64,000 nucleotides of DNA, taken from a virus. A program made the translations under genes and the position numbers. Shown one piece after another: positions 33,997 to 42,785 of the stretch; the stretch's first letter is position 1, and each line of letters opens with the position of its first letter. Below the pieces are notes generated by a model. The model was not told the DNA's origin. It saw nothing but the letters and a program-made list of their open reading frames with translations, and made no database searches. The stretch lies in IMG/VR virus record IMGVR_UViG_3300021142_000023, positions 1 through 64,000 of that record; one strand, 5' to 3'.

Positions 33997-36750
33997 ATGT
34001 ATTGGAATAGAAACTTATTTCCTGGTTTATCGGGTGGTGGTAGTGGTGGTCCTACAGACCAACTTATAAACGGTTCAAATACAGTTACATTATCTACAGA
34101 TGGTAATCTGTACTTTAATAACGGTACTGCGATAGCTTTTAGCGATAAATCAGCAATAAGTTCAGGAGAAATTATTGCACCACCAGGTGGTTCAGCAGGT
34201 ATATATAGTAATAGCTTTAATCAAATAGTTTTTGCTCAAGACGACGGTGCCTGGATACAAACTAGTGTAGATAACGGTGGATCCCTGTTTAATAATTGGA
34301 ATTTTGATTTAAGTGGCCGGTTAATATTACCTTCAGCTGCAATAGACCCGCAATCTCAAGCTGGTACTAGTATAGGGTTAAGCGGTACAATAGTATTTCC
34401 AGACGGTTCAATACAAACTACAGCTTACATTAGTGGTAGTAGTGGCGGTGGTACAGGCAACATATCATTTAGTGCTTCTACTTTAACAGGACCAGGTTAC
34501 AGTGTTGACGGTGGTCGTATCAACATACAGCCTACTGTTGATTCACCTAATACATTAGCTCTTTACCCTACGGTAGATAACGACATACATATATTTGAAA
34601 ATAGTGCTCTACAAGGTGGTGTTACATTAGGTAACTATGGTAAGAGCTATGTTAGTGTGTGGGGTAACGGTGGAACAAACCCAACAGTAGATAATATTGC
34701 TATAGGTACAGTTAACGCTGGTGTTATTACATTAGCTACAAACACACCAGGGGCAGGTTCAAGTGGTGGTAGTAGCAAGACTTGGACATATGGTACTGAT
34801 GGTGTATTAACAACTCCAGATAATAGCTCTATTAAATCTAATAGTGGCAGTTTAGGGTTACTTAACAGCGATGGCAATAGTTATATCGACATTCAGGCAG
34901 GTGGAATCTACTTATACACTGACTATGAGAACAATGAGTACGAATGGCACTTTGGCACAGATGGTAGTTTAACATTACCTGGTATTATAACATTACCAAG
35001 TGGTCAAGGACAAATCGGAGTTAATAGTAATGCTGGCTTAGATATTATTAATAACACCTCTTCCTACGGCTATGTAACATTAAACTACAACAATCAGTCT
35101 TATGTTACAGCTAATTCAACCGGGGTACAAATTACTACTGTCAATAGTCCAGCAATTACTTGGACATATAGTAGTACTAACGGTGGTACGTTTACCCTAC
35201 CTACAGGTGGAACTATTACAGAAGGTACAAGCCCTGCAGGTATAGGCAATGCTATAACACTTACCCCAGCTGGTGGTAGTGATCCTAACCAACAGTTATT
35301 ACTATACCCAACAGTAGCAGAAGGTAATCATTTACATTTAACTACTGGAGCATTAAGTGCAACAAGTCTATTTTTAGGTAATGATTCTCAATACGCAAGA
35401 ACTCGCGCCGATGGTGCTATGGTTATTGGTACAGGAGATTCATATCCTGATGTGGCTGGGTACGGCTCGCGGTGGACATTTGATACAAGCGGTGCATTAA
35501 CCTTACCTAACAGTACTTTAAGTGGTACGTTAGTATTTCCTGATGGTTCAATACAGACAACAGCTTACACAGGTGGCGGTGGTGGTTCAGGCGCTTCTGG
35601 TTACAGCGGTATTTCAGGCTATTCTGGCGCAGCAGGTGCACAAGGTGCGCAAGGAGCTATCGGTAATAACGGACCAATGGGTGCTTCTGGCTATTCAGGG
35701 GCAAATGGAGCCCAGGGTACTCAAGGCGCACAAGGTACCACTGGTGCTCAAGGTGCTGCTGGTACTTCTGGTTATAGCGGTCCTACAGGTCCTGCAGGTA
35801 ATCCTGCTCCAGTACCTTATTTAAGAGGTAGTAGAAACACCAGACAGGCAATAGCATTAAGCGGTGCTGTAGTGTTTAATACTGCTGACGCCGATCTTGG
35901 TCAAGGTTATATCTCGCTCAACACTTCTACCGGTGTTATTACATTATCTGCTGGTTACACATATTCATTAAGAGCTGAGGTACCTGCTGTTTCTGCTAGT
36001 GCTGGTGGTGGTCAAGTTGCTTTTGGTTGGGTTAATAATACAACAGGAGCACAAATAGGCAGTGTAAGTCCGATATATGGTTCTACAAGTAATGCTGCGT
36101 ATTTAGCACTTGGTGGTGTTGCTGCAGCTATTATTACTCCAGGTACAACCACTAATGTATCTTTACAGCTATTAAACAATAGTGCTGGTAACGTGGGTAT
36201 TAATGGTAATACAGATTTCCCTGTAAATACTAACCCTTGGTTCGAAATACAGGTAGCTGGTCAAGGTGGTATATCTGGTTTTTCTGGTTTTAGTGGCCCA
36301 GGCGCCAACCAAACGCTTAATACAACTAGTAATGTAACACATCAAAGTTTGTCTGCCTATTCTGTGTCCTCTGTTAACTTAATTACAACCGGTGATATTA
36401 GTGTTGGTGGTAATTTAACAGCAATTGGTGGTATTCGCAAAAGTGCTAGAGTGCTTACTACAACCGCTACATTGACAGTGGCAGATGCTAGCGGATTTAT
36501 TGAATTTGCTGGTTCAGGGGCATATACTGTCACACTACCAGACCCAACACAGGCTGCTAACTCAGGTATAGGTTATAGATTCTGGCAAAATACCGCACAG
36601 AATATTACATTAAGCACACCGGCAGGCAACTTCTATGGACCAAATGGTAATAGCACAAACACAAAAGTTTTGGCACAGGCCACCACACAATATTGGGATG
36701 TATGGAGTGATGGTTACAACTGGGCAGTATTTGGAATTAAAACGGTATGA
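33997..36750 (+). CDS. Collagen-like tail fibre protein
   Basis: This 917-aa protein starts MYWNRNLFPGLSGGGSGG and is Gly/Ser/Thr-rich. It has two copies of VFPDGSIQTTAY followed by Gly runs, at about residues 130-145 and 510-525. A collagen-like Gly-x-y block (GASGYSGISGYSG, then GAQGAQGAIG, ending GYSGPTGPAGNPAP) spans about residues 527-605. A C1q/TNF-like beta region follows (YLRGSRNTRQAIALSG...FNTADADLG), then a second short GFSGFSG segment and a C-terminal domain. This is a trimeric adhesin design. It lies 3 nt after the repeat-fibre gene. Confidence 0.72.
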   Translation: MYWNRNLFPGLSGGGSGGPTDQLINGSNTVTLSTDGNLYFNNGTAIAFSDKSAISSGEIIAPPGGSAGIYSNSFNQIVFAQDDGAWIQTSVDNGGSLFNNWNFDLSGRLILPSAAIDPQSQAGTSIGLSGTIVFPDGSIQTTAYISGSSGGGTGNISFSASTLTGPGYSVDGGRINIQPTVDSPNTLALYPTVDNDIHIFENSALQGGVTLGNYGKSYVSVWGNGGTNPTVDNIAIGTVNAGVITLATNTPGAGSSGGSSKTWTYGTDGVLTTPDNSSIKSNSGSLGLLNSDGNSYIDIQAGGIYLYTDYENNEYEWHFGTDGSLTLPGIITLPSGQGQIGVNSNAGLDIINNTSSYGYVTLNYNNQSYVTANSTGVQITTVNSPAITWTYSSTNGGTFTLPTGGTITEGTSPAGIGNAITLTPAGGSDPNQQLLLYPTVAEGNHLHLTTGALSATSLFLGNDSQYARTRADGAMVIGTGDSYPDVAGYGSRWTFDTSGALTLPNSTLSGTLVFPDGSIQTTAYTGGGGGSGASGYSGISGYSGAAGAQGAQGAIGNNGPMGASGYSGANGAQGTQGAQGTTGAQGAAGTSGYSGPTGPAGNPAPVPYLRGSRNTRQAIALSGAVVFNTADADLGQGYISLNTSTGVITLSAGYTYSLRAEVPAVSASAGGGQVAFGWVNNTTGAQIGSVSPIYGSTSNAAYLALGGVAAAIITPGTTTNVSLQLLNNSAGNVGINGNTDFPVNTNPWFEIQVAGQGGISGFSGFSGPGANQTLNTTSNVTHQSLSAYSVSSVNLITTGDISVGGNLTAIGGIRKSARVLTTTATLTVADASGFIEFAGSGAYTVTLPDPTQAANSGIGYRFWQNTAQNITLSTPAGNFYGPNGNSTNTKVLAQATTQYWDVWSDGYNWAVFGIKTV

Positions 36751-36905
36751 CAATCGTTATAATAAACAATAACACAGCATTTATATTCTATTGTTAATTA
36801 TATCCGGGTCAAATAAAAAATAATAAAAAAAAATATTAGTATTTTATATAATAGTATACAAAACATACTTAAATACTATAAATAATTTGTAACTACTAAA
36901 ATTTT
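36751..36905 (+). other. AT-rich gap after fibre genes
   Basis: This 155-bp stretch holds no gene. It is strongly A/T-rich, with an A-run around 36825-36835, several TATA-like words and an exact TATAAATA at 36877-36884. It separates the long fibre gene from the small broken fibre frame at 36906. Confidence 0.6.
36877..36884 (+). promoter_or_regulatory. Exact T4-type late promoter TATAAATA
   Basis: An exact match to the T4 late promoter octamer lies 21 nt before ATG 36906, the start of MAFYNVYNPIGVSG. Its presence supports that ATG as a real gene start. Confidence 0.55.
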
Positions 36906-37215
36906 ATGGCATTCTACAACGTATATAACCCAATTGGTGTTTCAGGTCTGGTGGCGTGCTGCTTCTCCTGCCAATGCTTGGGGTCAGAATAACCTACAAA
37001 TTAGAAAGAGCGGTTCCACACAAACCATAACACAAACAAACCCACTATCGGGTAACGGTTACAGTCAGATTACATCAAAAGTTATATACTTAAACGGCTC
37101 CGGAGATTATTTAGATTTTACCGCTTATAGTAATCAATCTGGTGGACAAGGTATACAGTATGGTAGCGGTGTGGGTCTAGGCACATACTTTAGTGTGTTC
37201 TTAATAAGTAGATAA
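36906..37215 (+). pseudogene. Broken or frameshifted C1q-like fibre fragment
   Basis: ATG 36906 opens MAFYNVYNPIGVSG but stops after 28 codons. The adjacent +1 frame (best read from about 36934) encodes about 90 aa with QVWWRAASPANAWGQNN, LQIRKSGSTQTITQTNP and GLGTYFSVFLISR, resembling the beta-strand end of C1q/fibre-tip domains. That longer frame has only a TTG start and no upstream signal of its own. A single +1 shift between 36930 and 36950 would join the two into a protein of about 103 aa. Either a disrupted gene, programmed shifting or a sequence error would explain it. Confidence 0.5.
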
Positions 37216-37263
37216 TATTACTGGCATTTTAGTAAATCCAGTATATAATAACAACCTACAGTG

Positions 37264-37271
37264 TAAATATT
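37264..37271 (+). promoter_or_regulatory. Candidate late promoter octamer TAAATATT
   Basis: TAAATATT ends 4 nt before the portal ATG at 37276. Confidence 0.4.
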
Positions 37272-37275
37272 AACA

Positions 37276-39111
37276 ATGGCTCAACCACAGCAAAACTTTT
37301 TTCAGAAATCTTTTAACAATTTTGTTAATAAACTGCCATACACTGGTAACTCTACGGTTATAGATAATATTGCTGAGTTAAATCCGAAGTTTGAGACATT
37401 TTATAAAATAGGTAGTTCTCAACAAGAAAGAAACCTAAGACAAGCTGTTTCAGTTGTACAAGATCCTAATAATCCTCAAAGTAACCTAAACGGGGTTATC
37501 ATTGACAAAGGTTATCATGATTATCTTTATGCTTTAATCGATACAGATAAAGCAAAGAGAGTGGCTGATTACCGTGTTATGGCTTCTTATGCAGAAATCA
37601 GCCATGCATTAGATGAAATTTGCGATGAAGCTCTAGTTAAAGACGATAAAGGTAAATACGCCCAGTTACATTTAAGCGAAAAACTAGAAGAGAATCAAAA
37701 GAAAGAAATTCAAAAGAGCTTTGATTACGTAATGGACCTGTTCAACCTTAATAACAGAGGTTGGGAATACTTTAGAACACTTTTAATCGATGCTGAAGTA
37801 TTCTTTGAAAACGTAATCAACGAAGAGAATAAAGAAGCTGGTATTATTAGTTTAGTACAAATACCTACAGAGCATATTAATCCTATTTTTGATAATGTTC
37901 AGAATATGATCATTAAAGGTTACTTGCTTCGTAAGCCAGTACCTAAAGATGATAAGACGGGCGGTTTTAATGTTAATAACAGAGGTCCTTCTGGTGGTCC
38001 AAAGAAAGACGGTATGGAACTTATACCTCTTGAACGCCACCAAGTAACTTATTTCCATTCTCACACTTGGAACGAAAACAAAACGATTCGTTTACCGTAT
38101 TTAGAAGTAGCCCGCCGTGCATATAAACAACTGAGCTTGATTGAAGATAGTATTGTTGTTTATCGTTTAGTTCGTGCACCAGAGCGTTTAGCATTCTATG
38201 TTGATGTTGGTAATATGCCTGCAGCAAAAGCAGAAGCTTATTTAAAACGTCTGATGCAGAACTACTGGTCAAAACGTACATATGATAGTAGCCAAGGTGG
38301 TAATGTAAACGTGTATGACCCTCAATCAATGTTAGATAGTTATTGGTTTGCTCGTCGTAACGGTCAAGATGGTACTGATGTTAAAGTGCTTAACGGTGGT
38401 CAGAACTTAGGTAAACTAGAAGACTTAAATTACTTTGTTAATAAGCTGTATAAAGCATTACGAGTACCTTCAAGTAGGTTAAACCCAGATACAAAATTTG
38501 CTGATGGCGGTGAAATTTTACGTGAAGAGTTAAAGTTTGCTAAGCTTATTATTAGATTACAAACACACTTTGCATCTACTATTAAAGATACATTCGTAAC
38601 TCACCTTAAGCTTAAAGGCTTATGGGGCGAATATAAGCTAAGAGAAAACGACATAGCAGTCACGCTTAATCCACCTTCACACTTTGCCGCAGTAAGAGAT
38701 CAACAGTTACTACAGATTAGATGGGATAACTTAAAGAGCGCTACACAAACAGAAAACTTAGTAGCTAAGTCTTATGCTCTTAAGAAGTATCTAGGTTGGA
38801 ACGATGATGAACTTATCGCTAATAGGGAATGGCAGCGTAAAGATGCTGCTTTACAATTTGAACTAGAAAAGATAGCTACACTCGGTAAGAACTGGGAAGA
38901 AGCAATGACCGGTGGTGCACCTGGGCAACCAGGTGTAGGTGGTGGTGGCGCTGCTCCAGGAGCTAATAGCGCTCCAGCATTCGGCCCTGGACCAGGCGGT
39001 CCTGAAGCTGGTGCTGAACCAGGTGCAGAAGGTGAACCAGGTGCTCCAGGTGCTGCTCCAGCTCCACGTGGTGCTCCAGCAGCTGCTCCAGGTAGCGCTT
39101 TACCAACTTAA
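37276..39111 (+). CDS. gp20: Portal vertex protein gp20
   Basis: This 611-aa protein matches T4 gp20: RVADYRVMASYAEISHALDE, FDYVMDLFNLNNRGWEYFRT, LIDAEVFFENVINEENKEAG, IPTEHINPIF, YFVNKLYKALRVPSSRLNPD and GGEILREELKFAKLIIRLQ. The dodecameric portal is the packaging channel and the starting point of head assembly. The last 65 residues are a Gly/Ala/Pro-rich tail (GGGGAAPGANSAPAFGPGPG, then more of the same) that T4 gp20 lacks. Its end overlaps the convergent gp13-like gene by 4 nt. Confidence 0.94.
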   Translation: MAQPQQNFFQKSFNNFVNKLPYTGNSTVIDNIAELNPKFETFYKIGSSQQERNLRQAVSVVQDPNNPQSNLNGVIIDKGYHDYLYALIDTDKAKRVADYRVMASYAEISHALDEICDEALVKDDKGKYAQLHLSEKLEENQKKEIQKSFDYVMDLFNLNNRGWEYFRTLLIDAEVFFENVINEENKEAGIISLVQIPTEHINPIFDNVQNMIIKGYLLRKPVPKDDKTGGFNVNNRGPSGGPKKDGMELIPLERHQVTYFHSHTWNENKTIRLPYLEVARRAYKQLSLIEDSIVVYRLVRAPERLAFYVDVGNMPAAKAEAYLKRLMQNYWSKRTYDSSQGGNVNVYDPQSMLDSYWFARRNGQDGTDVKVLNGGQNLGKLEDLNYFVNKLYKALRVPSSRLNPDTKFADGGEILREELKFAKLIIRLQTHFASTIKDTFVTHLKLKGLWGEYKLRENDIAVTLNPPSHFAAVRDQQLLQIRWDNLKSATQTENLVAKSYALKKYLGWNDDELIANREWQRKDAALQFELEKIATLGKNWEEAMTGGAPGQPGVGGGGAAPGANSAPAFGPGPGGPEAGAEPGAEGEPGAPGAAPAPRGAPAAAPGSALPT

Positions 39112-40292
39112 CCTAAGAAGAACATTGGAGGTTCTTGAACCTCTGAGTGACCACCTTTTAGCTCATCTTCAAGAGCTTTCTTTTCTTCTGTACCTTGTCT
39201 CATTAGTTCTTGATACTGTAATGTACCACTACCAAAGAGTTGTGTGTTACCAAATTTACCACGGGTATTAGCAATGGAAATTTTCATTAACGCCTTAGCG
39301 TATTCCATTACCCAACGCTCTTTTACTAAGTCTTTAATAGGTCTTTCTAAATATACACCAATACAAGCAAAATAACGGGCATTATTATTCGAAGAAATAG
39401 TTGGATCTGGTGTTATACGCAACACTTGTGTACGCGGGTCAAATCTGCAATATTGCTTCATTGCAAACAGTTTTTCGCGAGTCTTTAACCAGTCTTTCAA
39501 TACATGCCAGGTAATTAAGTCAAATGCTTTACTACCTAAAGAGTAAGCAAAGTGCATTTGTTGTGCTAATGATTGTTCAATAGTAAATAATGTATTAACA
39601 CCTTCATTTGAACCTTCTTGAAAGTTATAAATGTCTATTACTTTTCTGTAAGAGTTTAAATCGTAATCCCAACCAGATTGAAATGTACTGTCCCAACCAG
39701 ATAGTTCAGGGGTATAGTTAATAAGAGTGTCTAACTTAATACCCTTACCGCCTGTGTATAGGTTTGAGTCAAATATTAATAGCTCTTCCGTACCCGGTGT
39801 AAAACGTGTAAATACCTCAATTGCATATGCAATCATGTCATAAGCTGCTGTACAAGCTAACTCTAAATTAATTAAAGGTGCGCCTAGCTGAAAGAAAATA
39901 CGTTCAGCTAACAAATCGTAACTTATAATTCTACTATTTAAATTAGTGGAAAGAAATGCAGCAGGTCCAACTGTTGAAACAGTAGTAACAGGGGCTCTAT
40001 ATTCTAAAGCAGAAAATGTATAAGGGCCGCCTGGCTTGGTATTGGGTTGGTCTATTTGTACTTGTATATAGCCGCTATTTTGACCGGTTAAACCTTGCAC
40101 AATACTATTTGTAACACCATTACCATTTGTAAACCACCCTACCTGTACATCATTAATACTTGGTGTCGGGTTTATAGGAAAAGCAGCACCCGAAGCAGGA
40201 AACCCTGTTGTACTGTAAAAAGCTAGAGAGCCACCGCTTACACTATTTACATTAGTATAAGCTGGTGTTGGATAGTATTCATATGCCGCCAT
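39108..40292 (-). CDS. gp13: Neck protein gp13-like
   Basis: This 394-aa protein has FFQLGAPLINLELACTAAYD, then AIEVFTRFTPG, KVIDIYNFQEGSN, MKQYCRFDPRTQVLRITPDP, ERWVMEYAKALMKISIANTR, GKFGNTQLFGSGTLQYQEL and a closing EPPMFFLG. That chain matches gp13-type neck proteins of environmental T4-like phages, which complete the head and bind the tail. The first 125 residues are an extra Gly/Thr/Asn-rich segment. It is on the opposite strand to the other head genes. TAAGTATA ends 3 nt before its ATG. Confidence 0.68.
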   Translation of the reverse strand: MAAYEYYPTPAYTNVNSVSGGSLAFYSTTGFPASGAAFPINPTPSINDVQVGWFTNGNGVTNSIVQGLTGQNSGYIQVQIDQPNTKPGGPYTFSALEYRAPVTTVSTVGPAAFLSTNLNSRIISYDLLAERIFFQLGAPLINLELACTAAYDMIAYAIEVFTRFTPGTEELLIFDSNLYTGGKGIKLDTLINYTPELSGWDSTFQSGWDYDLNSYRKVIDIYNFQEGSNEGVNTLFTIEQSLAQQMHFAYSLGSKAFDLITWHVLKDWLKTREKLFAMKQYCRFDPRTQVLRITPDPTISSNNNARYFACIGVYLERPIKDLVKERWVMEYAKALMKISIANTRGKFGNTQLFGSGTLQYQELMRQGTEEKKALEDELKGGHSEVQEPPMFFLG

Positions 40293-40295
40293 ACC

Positions 40296-40303
40296 TATAC
40301 TTA
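40296..40303 (-). promoter_or_regulatory. Candidate late promoter octamer TAAGTATA (minus strand)
   Basis: On the minus strand TAAGTATA ends 3 nt before the gp13-like ATG (40292) and overlaps the stop codon of the upstream glycosyltransferase. Confidence 0.5.
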
Positions 40304-40798
40304 GGAGGCCATAAGCTTAGGTAGTACTATCTTTACCACTTCTTCCGCACTAAGAAACGCCTCTTCTACAAACAATCTATCCCACCAAAATCCGAATTGA
40401 TCTGGTCGTAAATACTTGCGATCCTTAAGAATATTAGTATTTTGCTTATATCCGTATATGTTTGGATCTGATTGCCCGAATATTACAAAACCATTACGTG
40501 TCTTATAGTATGTAGCAAAATGCTGAAAAAAGTTATCTACTGAAAACCAACCATCACAATCTTTAATAAGATCTAATAACTCTTGTGGTCCTAAATTATG
40601 TTTAATAGCAGATACTCCCTTAAGTACAGTCTCTCCTACAACCCCAATTTGAATAACTTCAAGATTTGGTATCTGTTGTTTTAATATTTCAATTACCTGT
40701 TCCCAGTAAGGATAGTTTTTTGGGTTTATACCGTTATGACCCTTGCATAGTTTTTCTTTAGGTAGTTTTTGAGAGTACGGACTAATTACGATTTTCAT
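40301..40798 (-). CDS. GT9-like glycosyltransferase domain protein
   Basis: This 165-aa protein starts MKIVISPYSQKLPKEKLCKG and resembles the C-terminal half of GT9 heptosyltransferase-like proteins: NLEVIQIGVVGE, LGPQELLDLIKDCDGWFSVD and GFVIFGQSDPNIYGY. GT9 enzymes use a two-domain fold; only one domain is present, so it may be a standalone variant or a partial enzyme. It overlaps its upstream GT2 neighbour by 4 nt, forming a two-gene unit upstream of gp13. Confidence 0.6.
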   Translation of the reverse strand: MKIVISPYSQKLPKEKLCKGHNGINPKNYPYWEQVIEILKQQIPNLEVIQIGVVGETVLKGVSAIKHNLGPQELLDLIKDCDGWFSVDNFFQHFATYYKTRNGFVIFGQSDPNIYGYKQNTNILKDRKYLRPDQFGFWWDRLFVEEAFLSAEEVVKIVLPKLMAS

Positions 40799-41850
40799 AG
40801 ATATACCTTTCTCATTGCATCAACTAAATTGCCTTTCCAGTTATTTTCAAACATAAATTTGTATGTATTTTGCTTTTCAGCGTTGACAAACGGTGCAGCA
40901 TCGGCTAGCGAACAAAAAGTAACATTTTCTTCATTTATGTCCCAAAAACAATCAGCATAGCAACACCCTATTACTATTTTAAAATCTCTATAACGCTTTA
41001 ATATGTCAGGCAATATCTGTTTAAATGCATAATGATCTCCACGGCCGCTATCTAGATAATAAAACTTATAGCTGTTTGCCGCCACCCCCCACTCGCGCAT
41101 TTTATTACGGAATACCATTTCATCTGATTGGAGCATTCTATCATCTTTTTCACTACGAATACCGCCAGTTTGGTAATGAAAATGCCAGGTTATTAATCCT
41201 AAAACCGCGATCAGTTTCCACCCAGCTTTAAACATTTCATATGTAAAAATAGTTTCTTCTCTATGACCCTTTCTGGATAGACTCATTTCATAACCATGGG
41301 TAGCAGCTGTCACTCTATATATAAACGTGCTACCCTGTAAGTGCTCTACTTCCTTGAGGGTAGGCTTACCTGTTGTATAAACCCATTGTTCATTTAAGCC
41401 CAAATAAATGTCATCCATTTTGTTAGATGCAAGTTTACTAAACATCGGGCTTTTCGGGTCTACTATAGAAGGACCCACAGCACCTATTTTGTCATCAGAA
41501 GTAATAGTATTATAGAGTACCTCAAGATTATTAGGTAGAAGCATATTATCATCATCAATACGCCATATAAAAGCTGTGTCACACGTCTTTCGAGCATTTT
41601 CATGATTGGTAACTTGACCGGTTTTAGCTCCAGGTATCCAATACCATTGAATCCCGGCTAATGTAAAGGCGGCTAGTATATTGTTAATAACATCATTAGT
41701 ACGTGGATCTGCAAATGTGTCATTATCATCAAACACAATAACTTTGCAAGGCTTAACGGTTTGACTCAACAGGGATGATAAAACTAATGGCAAAGTCGTA
41801 TTAGTTCTACCCCTTGTAGAGATTGTTGCAGTAACGTCCTTTAAAATCAT
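40795..41850 (-). CDS. GT2-type glycosyltransferase
   Basis: This 351-aa GT-A protein has TATISTRGRTNTTLPLVLSS, VIVFDDNDTFAD, AKTGQVTNHENARKTCDTAF and WRIDDDNMLLPNNLEVL with the DDD metal site near residue 118. A late EMSLSRKGHREETIFTYEMF segment is the catalytic-base region. Its start is separated from the divergent gp21 gene by 77 bp containing late-promoter-like words. With the GT9-like gene it is an insertion in the head gene cluster. Acceptor unknown; a virion protein is plausible. Confidence 0.8.
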   Translation of the reverse strand: MILKDVTATISTRGRTNTTLPLVLSSLLSQTVKPCKVIVFDDNDTFADPRTNDVINNILAAFTLAGIQWYWIPGAKTGQVTNHENARKTCDTAFIWRIDDDNMLLPNNLEVLYNTITSDDKIGAVGPSIVDPKSPMFSKLASNKMDDIYLGLNEQWVYTTGKPTLKEVEHLQGSTFIYRVTAATHGYEMSLSRKGHREETIFTYEMFKAGWKLIAVLGLITWHFHYQTGGIRSEKDDRMLQSDEMVFRNKMREWGVAANSYKFYYLDSGRGDHYAFKQILPDILKRYRDFKIVIGCCYADCFWDINEENVTFCSLADAAPFVNAEKQNTYKFMFENNWKGNLVDAMRKVYL

Positions 41851-41915
41851 TACTATATTTTATGCTAACCTATTAAAAATACAAGAGATTATATAGTTTT
41901 ATTGGTATATTAGCA

Positions 41916-41923
41916 TAAGTATA
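41916..41923 (+). promoter_or_regulatory. Candidate late promoter octamer TAAGTATA
   Basis: TAAGTATA ends 4 nt before the ATG of the prohead protease gene at 41928. Confidence 0.5.
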
Positions 41924-41927
41924 CGCA

Positions 41928-42587
41928 ATGGTTTACAAACTCATAACTCAAACCCCTATCTGCGAGGGACTTGATTATCTAATCGAAGAAGGCAACAAAG
42001 ACAAGCCAGCCAATATTTATGTATCTGGTGTTTATATGGTAGCAGAAGAAAAGAACCGTAATAACCGCATTTACAGCCGTGAAGAAATGGCCCGTGAAGT
42101 AGAACGCTACAATGAAGAATTTGTTAGAACAAACAGAGCTTTAGGTGAACTTGAACACCCAAACAGCGCTAATGTTAGCAGCGAAAGAGCATGCCATCTA
42201 ATTACTGAACTTAGAATGGACGGTAATGTGGTAAAAGGTAAAAGCAAGATACTACGCACCCCACTAGGAGAAATCATGAGATCTCTAGTCATGGATGGTG
42301 TTAAGATGGGTATGAGCTCAAGAGCTTTAGGTACAGTAGAGGATAAAGGTGGTACCAACTACGTAACCAACATGAAACTCATTACAGTTGACGCCGTAGC
42401 TGATCCTTCTGCTCCTGGTGCATTTGTTAACGGTATTTTAGAATCTAAAAACTTTATTATCAAGCAAGACGGTCGTTACGAAGAAATATACGACGTTTTA
42501 GAATCTAAACTTAGCTCCTTGCCTAAAAAGGACGTCGACCTATATCTTAGAGAGCACATCATTCGCTTTATCAACAACCTTAAATAA
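41928..42587 (+). CDS. gp21: Prohead core protease gp21
   Basis: This 219-aa protein follows the T4 gp21 family: KNRNNRIYSREEMAREVERY, GELEHPNSANVSSERACHLI with the catalytic His, MGMSSRALGTVED with the catalytic Ser, and ITVDAVADPSAPGAFVNGI. gp21 is a herpesvirus-protease-like serine enzyme that cuts scaffold, core and capsid proteins at I/L-x-E sites during maturation. Candidate leader substrates with such sites are scattered through this window. It is followed at 1 nt by a small core gene. Confidence 0.93.
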   Translation: MVYKLITQTPICEGLDYLIEEGNKDKPANIYVSGVYMVAEEKNRNNRIYSREEMAREVERYNEEFVRTNRALGELEHPNSANVSSERACHLITELRMDGNVVKGKSKILRTPLGEIMRSLVMDGVKMGMSSRALGTVEDKGGTNYVTNMKLITVDAVADPSAPGAFVNGILESKNFIIKQDGRYEEIYDVLESKLSSLPKKDVDLYLREHIIRFINNLK

Positions 42588-42588
42588 T

Positions 42589-42750
42589 ATGAATCATAAA
42601 AATCAAATTGCAAGCTTTATTAAGCACGTAGTTGATAAAAACTACTCAACTGCTAATTCAACGTTACAAGCAGTAATCAATGAGAAACTCAAGCAACGTA
42701 TCCAAAAAGCGGATTCAGTAATTGCAAACAAAACTGCAAAAAAATCCTGA
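42589..42750 (+). CDS. Small putative prohead core protein
   Basis: A 53-aa frame opens with ATG 42589, sharing the TAAT-ATG junction with the gp21 stop, and ends at 42750. It encodes MNHKNQIASFIKHVVDKNYS followed by a basic helical tail with INEKLKQRIQKADS. The size, charge and position between protease and scaffold fit a gp67/gp68-type core component. It contains no clear I/L-x-E site beyond VINEKL. A TAAATATA octamer lies after its end, before the scaffold gene. Confidence 0.6.
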   Translation: MNHKNQIASFIKHVVDKNYSTANSTLQAVINEKLKQRIQKADSVIANKTAKKS

Positions 42751-42768
42751 TAATAACACACATTTTAC

Positions 42769-42776
42769 TAAATATA
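42769..42776 (+). promoter_or_regulatory. Candidate late promoter octamer TAAATATA
   Basis: TAAATATA ends 9 nt before the scaffold ATG at 42786. Confidence 0.4.
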
Positions 42777-42785
42777 TAATACGAT

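Noticed and set aside
35543-35824. Hydrophobic plus-strand open frame in the collagen-like region
   Set aside because: It is the shifted reading of Gly-x-y codons, giving an artificial Val/Leu/Gln-rich peptide.
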